Shown here: piece by piece, positions 61,850 through 64,000 of the stretch
Numbering within the stretch: position 1 is the first letter of the stretch
How the letters are laid out: each line of letters starts with the position of its first letter
Source of the DNA: Rhodovulum sp. ES.010
GTDB taxonomy: Bacteria > Pseudomonadota > Alphaproteobacteria > Rhodobacterales > Rhodobacteraceae
NCBI RefSeq assembly: GCF_900142935.1
Contig: NZ_FSRS01000001.1
Location: forward strand, 1,622,001 to 1,686,000
Reading direction: 5' to 3'
Length of the DNA: 64,000 nt
Position numbers and translations under genes: made by a program
Notes under the pieces: model-generated
Databases searched by the model: none
The model's input: the letters and a program-made list of their open reading frames with translations, nothing else
Told to the model about the DNA's origin: nothing

Positions 61850-62259
61850 CAGTCCGCCCTCGCTCCCGCGGTGATCTCCAGCCACTGGCGGCGGCCGATC
61901 TCCTTGATCCCGGTGATCCCGTAGCTCACGCCCTCGCAGACCAGCCGGTCGGCCGGGGTGATGTTGCGGGTGAACGCGGTCGATCGCACCGTGAACCGCG
62001 TGGTCACATGCGCCGCGACCTCGCCCGCGCGCCAGCGCTCGCCATCGGCGATGTCGCGCTTGCCCGCCCAGACCGGCGCGCCGTAGGCCACGAACTCGCC
62101 GGCCGCGGTGGTGAACCCGTCATCGGCGGGCGCGTAACTCCCCCAGCTCGCCGCCCCGCCCAGGCTGTCGCCGGCCTCCAGCCCGACCAGCGCGGGGTCC
62201 TCGCCCTCGATATGCGACAGGCGCAGCACCTGCACGCGCCGGTCCAGCTGGCCGCCCAT
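61849..62259 (-). CDS. Phage head closure protein
   Basis: This 136-residue protein has the head-closure pattern: GQLDRRVQVLRLSHIEG, AERWRAGEVAAHVTTRFTVRST and CEGVSYGITGIKEIGRRQWLEITA (in part), typical of SPP1 gp16/HK97 gp7-like proteins with an ITGI...R..LEI ending. The internal motif LEAGDSLGGAASWGSYAP resembles the repeated motif in the gpJ-like protein. ATG 62259 overlaps the connector stop. Confidence 0.85.
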   Translation of the reverse strand: MGGQLDRRVQVLRLSHIEGEDPALVGLEAGDSLGGAASWGSYAPADDGFTTAAGEFVAYGAPVWAGKRDIADGERWRAGEVAAHVTTRFTVRSTAFTRNITPADRLVCEGVSYGITGIKEIGRRQWLEITAGARAD

Positions 62260-62828
62260 CAGGCCGCCGCCCACTCGCAGGGTCGGCGGTATCGCTGCTG
62301 CTGGATGATCCGGCGCGCACCGAACGCGACGCGCTTCTGGACCATGTCCTCGGTCGCGATGCCGGCATCGTACCAGTCCTTCGCGATCAGGATCACCGCC
62401 TCGGCCAGGTGGCGCGGTACCGCGGATGCGCCGACCGTCGCCGTCACCTTCAGGGCCGCCCCGTCGGCCACCCCGTCAAGGAACCCGGCGGGCAGCACGA
62501 GCTGCGGCTCGTCATGCCCGGCTTCCAGCCAGGCCAGCGCCGCGTCCAGGTCGGCCCACGCCCCGCCGACCTCCTGCCAGGCGATCGCCGAAACCGCGCT
62601 GACGGGCGCGACCGGGAACCACCAGCGCAGCCCGCCGACCGCGCGCGGATGGAACTCGACCTCGCGCGGGGTCATCGGGCGTCGCGTCGCCGCCTCCACC
62701 AGGTCCTGCGCCGCGGACAGGCAGGCCCCGATGCGAAGATCGTCTTCCACATCGTCCGGCCCCATATGCACCGCCCGCTTGAACTCGGCGGCGCTGACGG
62801 CCTGCGGGGCCTGCCCGATCACCTTCAT
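62259..62828 (-). CDS. Head-tail connector protein (gp6-like)
   Basis: This 189-residue protein is the connector/adaptor type: LRIGACLSAAQDLVEAATRRPMTPREVEFH (in part), a middle beta domain, and LAEAVILIAKDWYDAGI with FGARRIIQQQRYR at the end. Such proteins form the ring below the portal. Located 12 bases after a small coiled-coil gene. Confidence 0.85.
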   Translation of the reverse strand: MKVIGQAPQAVSAAEFKRAVHMGPDDVEDDLRIGACLSAAQDLVEAATRRPMTPREVEFHPRAVGGLRWWFPVAPVSAVSAIAWQEVGGAWADLDAALAWLEAGHDEPQLVLPAGFLDGVADGAALKVTATVGASAVPRHLAEAVILIAKDWYDAGIATEDMVQKRVAFGARRIIQQQRYRRPCEWAAA

Positions 62829-62840
62829 CGCCCGGGCGCC

Positions 62841-63146
62841 TTACTTCGCGCCCTGCTTCGGCGGCGCGCCGGCGGCCTTGCCCTCCGCACCGTCGGCGGC
62901 CAGCGCGGCCTCGCGCTCGGCCAGGGCGGCCGCGCGGGCCTCGAGCGCGGCTTCCCGCGCCGAGAGTGCCGCGATGTCGTCGGGCGCCGCCGCGATCTTC
63001 TTCTCCGCCTCCGGATCGTAGGGCCGGGCAGGCGCGGCATCGCCCGCGGTCAGCTTCTTCGCCGTCACGGCGTCGAAACCCGCGATGTCGCCCTTGATGT
63101 AGCGTCCGTGGCTGCGCACGAACTTCACGATGACCTTCTCGCTCAT
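62841..63146 (-). CDS. Small head-region hypothetical protein
   Basis: This 101-residue protein has a short N-terminal beta segment (VIVKFVRSHGRYIKGDIAGFD) and an Ala/Glu-rich helical C-terminus suggestive of a coiled coil (ALSAREAALEARAAALAERE). Similar small proteins follow the capsid gene in many siphophages. Function unknown. Confidence 0.75.
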   Translation of the reverse strand: MSEKVIVKFVRSHGRYIKGDIAGFDAVTAKKLTAGDAAPARPYDPEAEKKIAAAPDDIAALSAREAALEARAAALAEREAALAADGAEGKAAGAPPKQGAK

Positions 63147-63210
63147 CGGGTGGTCCTTTCTCGGTCAGGGAATGGGGGCCGCCCGGCACGCGCAGGGCGG
63201 CCGCGACGCG

Positions 63211-63999
63211 TCAGAGCGACCAGGCGACGGCGCGGAAGCCCGCGATCGCCTCGTCATGGGCCGGCGCCAGGTCGTGCTCCGAGGTGGCGCGCATCAGCGT
63301 CAGGTCGTTCTGGAACGCGCTGATCGTGTCGCCGTTCGTGTCGACATAGGCCGCCTCGGTCGAGACCGCGAGCGTGATGCGCATCGCGTCGCCGATCATG
63401 ATCTCGTTGAAATCGGCGAAGTAGATCTCGGTCTCGTTCGACCCGGTCCCCAGGTTGTCGGGGATCTGCGAGGTGGTGCGGATCGGATAGCCCTTGAGCG
63501 TGCCGGAGGCCTCGATCGAGGGGAAGATGTAGTTGCCGTTCGCATCCCGCAGCGAGGCCAGGTAGTTCTTGGCGCTCGCCCGCATGATCCAGCCGGGCCG
63601 CACCATGCCGACATCGGAATCCTCCACCGCGTCGACACAGCGGCGGATCGCCGCCTCGGCCGCGGCCGCGTTGGCCGCGACATCCGCCGTCCAGTGCGCC
63701 GACGGCGCCCAGTTCAGCAGGCCGACCGGGTCGTTCGACAGCCCGTCGCCGCGCAGGAACGCCAGGTCCTCGCGCAGCCCCATCACCTTCAGCAGGTCGT
63801 CGCGCGCGACCCGCGCCATCTCGACGCTGGAATGGCGCAGCAGCGAGTTGGACATCGGCACCAGGGCGCGCAACAGCTTGAAGCTCTTGTCCACCTTGTC
63901 GAAGGTCAGCTCGCTCTCGGCCACGGCCGTGGTCTCGGCCCCGTAGGTGGCGGTCGCCGATCCGCTCTGGCGGGCATGGCGCAGCTCGCCCGCGGGCAT
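63211..63999 (-). CDS. HK97-fold major capsid protein (5' end outside window)
   Basis: The C-terminal 262 residues of a phage major capsid protein. LTFDKVDKSFKLLRALVPMSNSLL, VEMARVARDDLLKVMGLREDLAFLRGDG (in part), GLLNW, PGWIMRASAKNYLASLRDANGNYIFPSI (in part), GYPIRTTSQIP, and IYFADFNEIMIGDAMRITLAVST are the E-loop-to-P-domain order of the HK97 family. The frame is open at the right edge, so the N-terminus, protease and portal should lie just beyond. Confidence 0.92.
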   Translation of the reverse strand: MPAGELRHARQSGSATATYGAETTAVAESELTFDKVDKSFKLLRALVPMSNSLLRHSSVEMARVARDDLLKVMGLREDLAFLRGDGLSNDPVGLLNWAPSAHWTADVAANAAAAEAAIRRCVDAVEDSDVGMVRPGWIMRASAKNYLASLRDANGNYIFPSIEASGTLKGYPIRTTSQIPDNLGTGSNETEIYFADFNEIMIGDAMRITLAVSTEAAYVDTNGDTISAFQNDLTLMRATSEHDLAPAHDEAIAGFRAVAWSL

Positions 64000-64000
64000 C

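Noticed and set aside
53623..63999. The right-hand cluster as a gene transfer agent
   Set aside because: GTAs lack linked fibre-rich tail ends plus a full lysis cassette of this kind; a prophage fits better, though the head-tail order is GTA-like.

Overview
The window looks like one chromosomal segment of a high-GC alphaproteobacterium of the Rhodobacterales (Rhodobacteraceae/Paracoccaceae type). The evidence is the core block (SPOR lipoprotein, D-Ala-D-Ala carboxypeptidase, tmk, holB, tatD, a metallo-hydrolase and an AEC transporter in one tight operon), an RpoH sigma factor, the rluD-type gene head-to-head with a DUF6476-type gene, hisA/hisF/hisE, and Rhodobacter-like phage genes. About two thirds of the window is accessory DNA.

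Region 1 (1-3.1 kb): a HigB-type toxin with a HigA-ImmA/IrrE fusion partner, then a small HTH-like protein overlapping an unrecognised 320-aa protein. Region 2 (3.2-14.1 kb): a phage-type replication and recombination operon on the minus strand. It encodes a Toprim/VapE primase-helicase, a RecD-like helicase, a Cas4/RecB-like nuclease, an SSB-like protein, a Sak4-like RecA-fold ATPase, an AlpA-like HTH protein and several unknowns. A divergent S24-type repressor at 13.4 kb faces it. No capsid or tail genes lie beside this module, so it resembles an integrative element, phage satellite or remnant. Region 3 (14.1-23 kb): cargo. A gene overlapping the repressor combines an AbiJ-related N-terminal domain with a PD-(D/E)XK-like nuclease domain. 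Next come a four-gene serine-recombinase unit (small protein, DUF2924, recombinase, HTH protein), a BsuBI/PstI-type restriction-modification system, and a Gp37/Gp68-type (DUF5131) plus TcmP pair. Taken together this reads as a defence island ending at tRNA-Ser(UGA).

Region 4 (23.2-36.9 kb): core genome, with one decayed outer-membrane-type gene. Region 5 (36.9-45.6 kb): a decay and insertion zone. It holds acyl-CoA dehydrogenase and HxlR-regulator pseudogenes, an intact IS5-family element with a CTAG target duplication, a CoA-binding protein, a zinc-ribbon protein and rlmB. It continues with tRNA-Tyr followed by an integrase cut by a second, truncated IS5 copy, then an IS3-family element abutting a second truncated integrase beside tRNA-Ser(GCU).

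Region 6 (45.7-64 kb, open at the right edge): a lambda/HK97-like siphophage prophage on the minus strand. From the right edge it runs major capsid, connector, head closure, HK97-gp10-like, tail terminator, tail tube, tail chaperones, tape measure, tail-tip genes, a gpJ-like protein, fibre-like proteins and a lysis cassette (endolysin, holin candidates, Rz/Rz1-like pair). A small nuclease gene lies on the opposite strand at its end. The most interesting regions are the cargo at 14-23 kb, the repeat-rich segment at 12.5 kb and several compact architectures described below.
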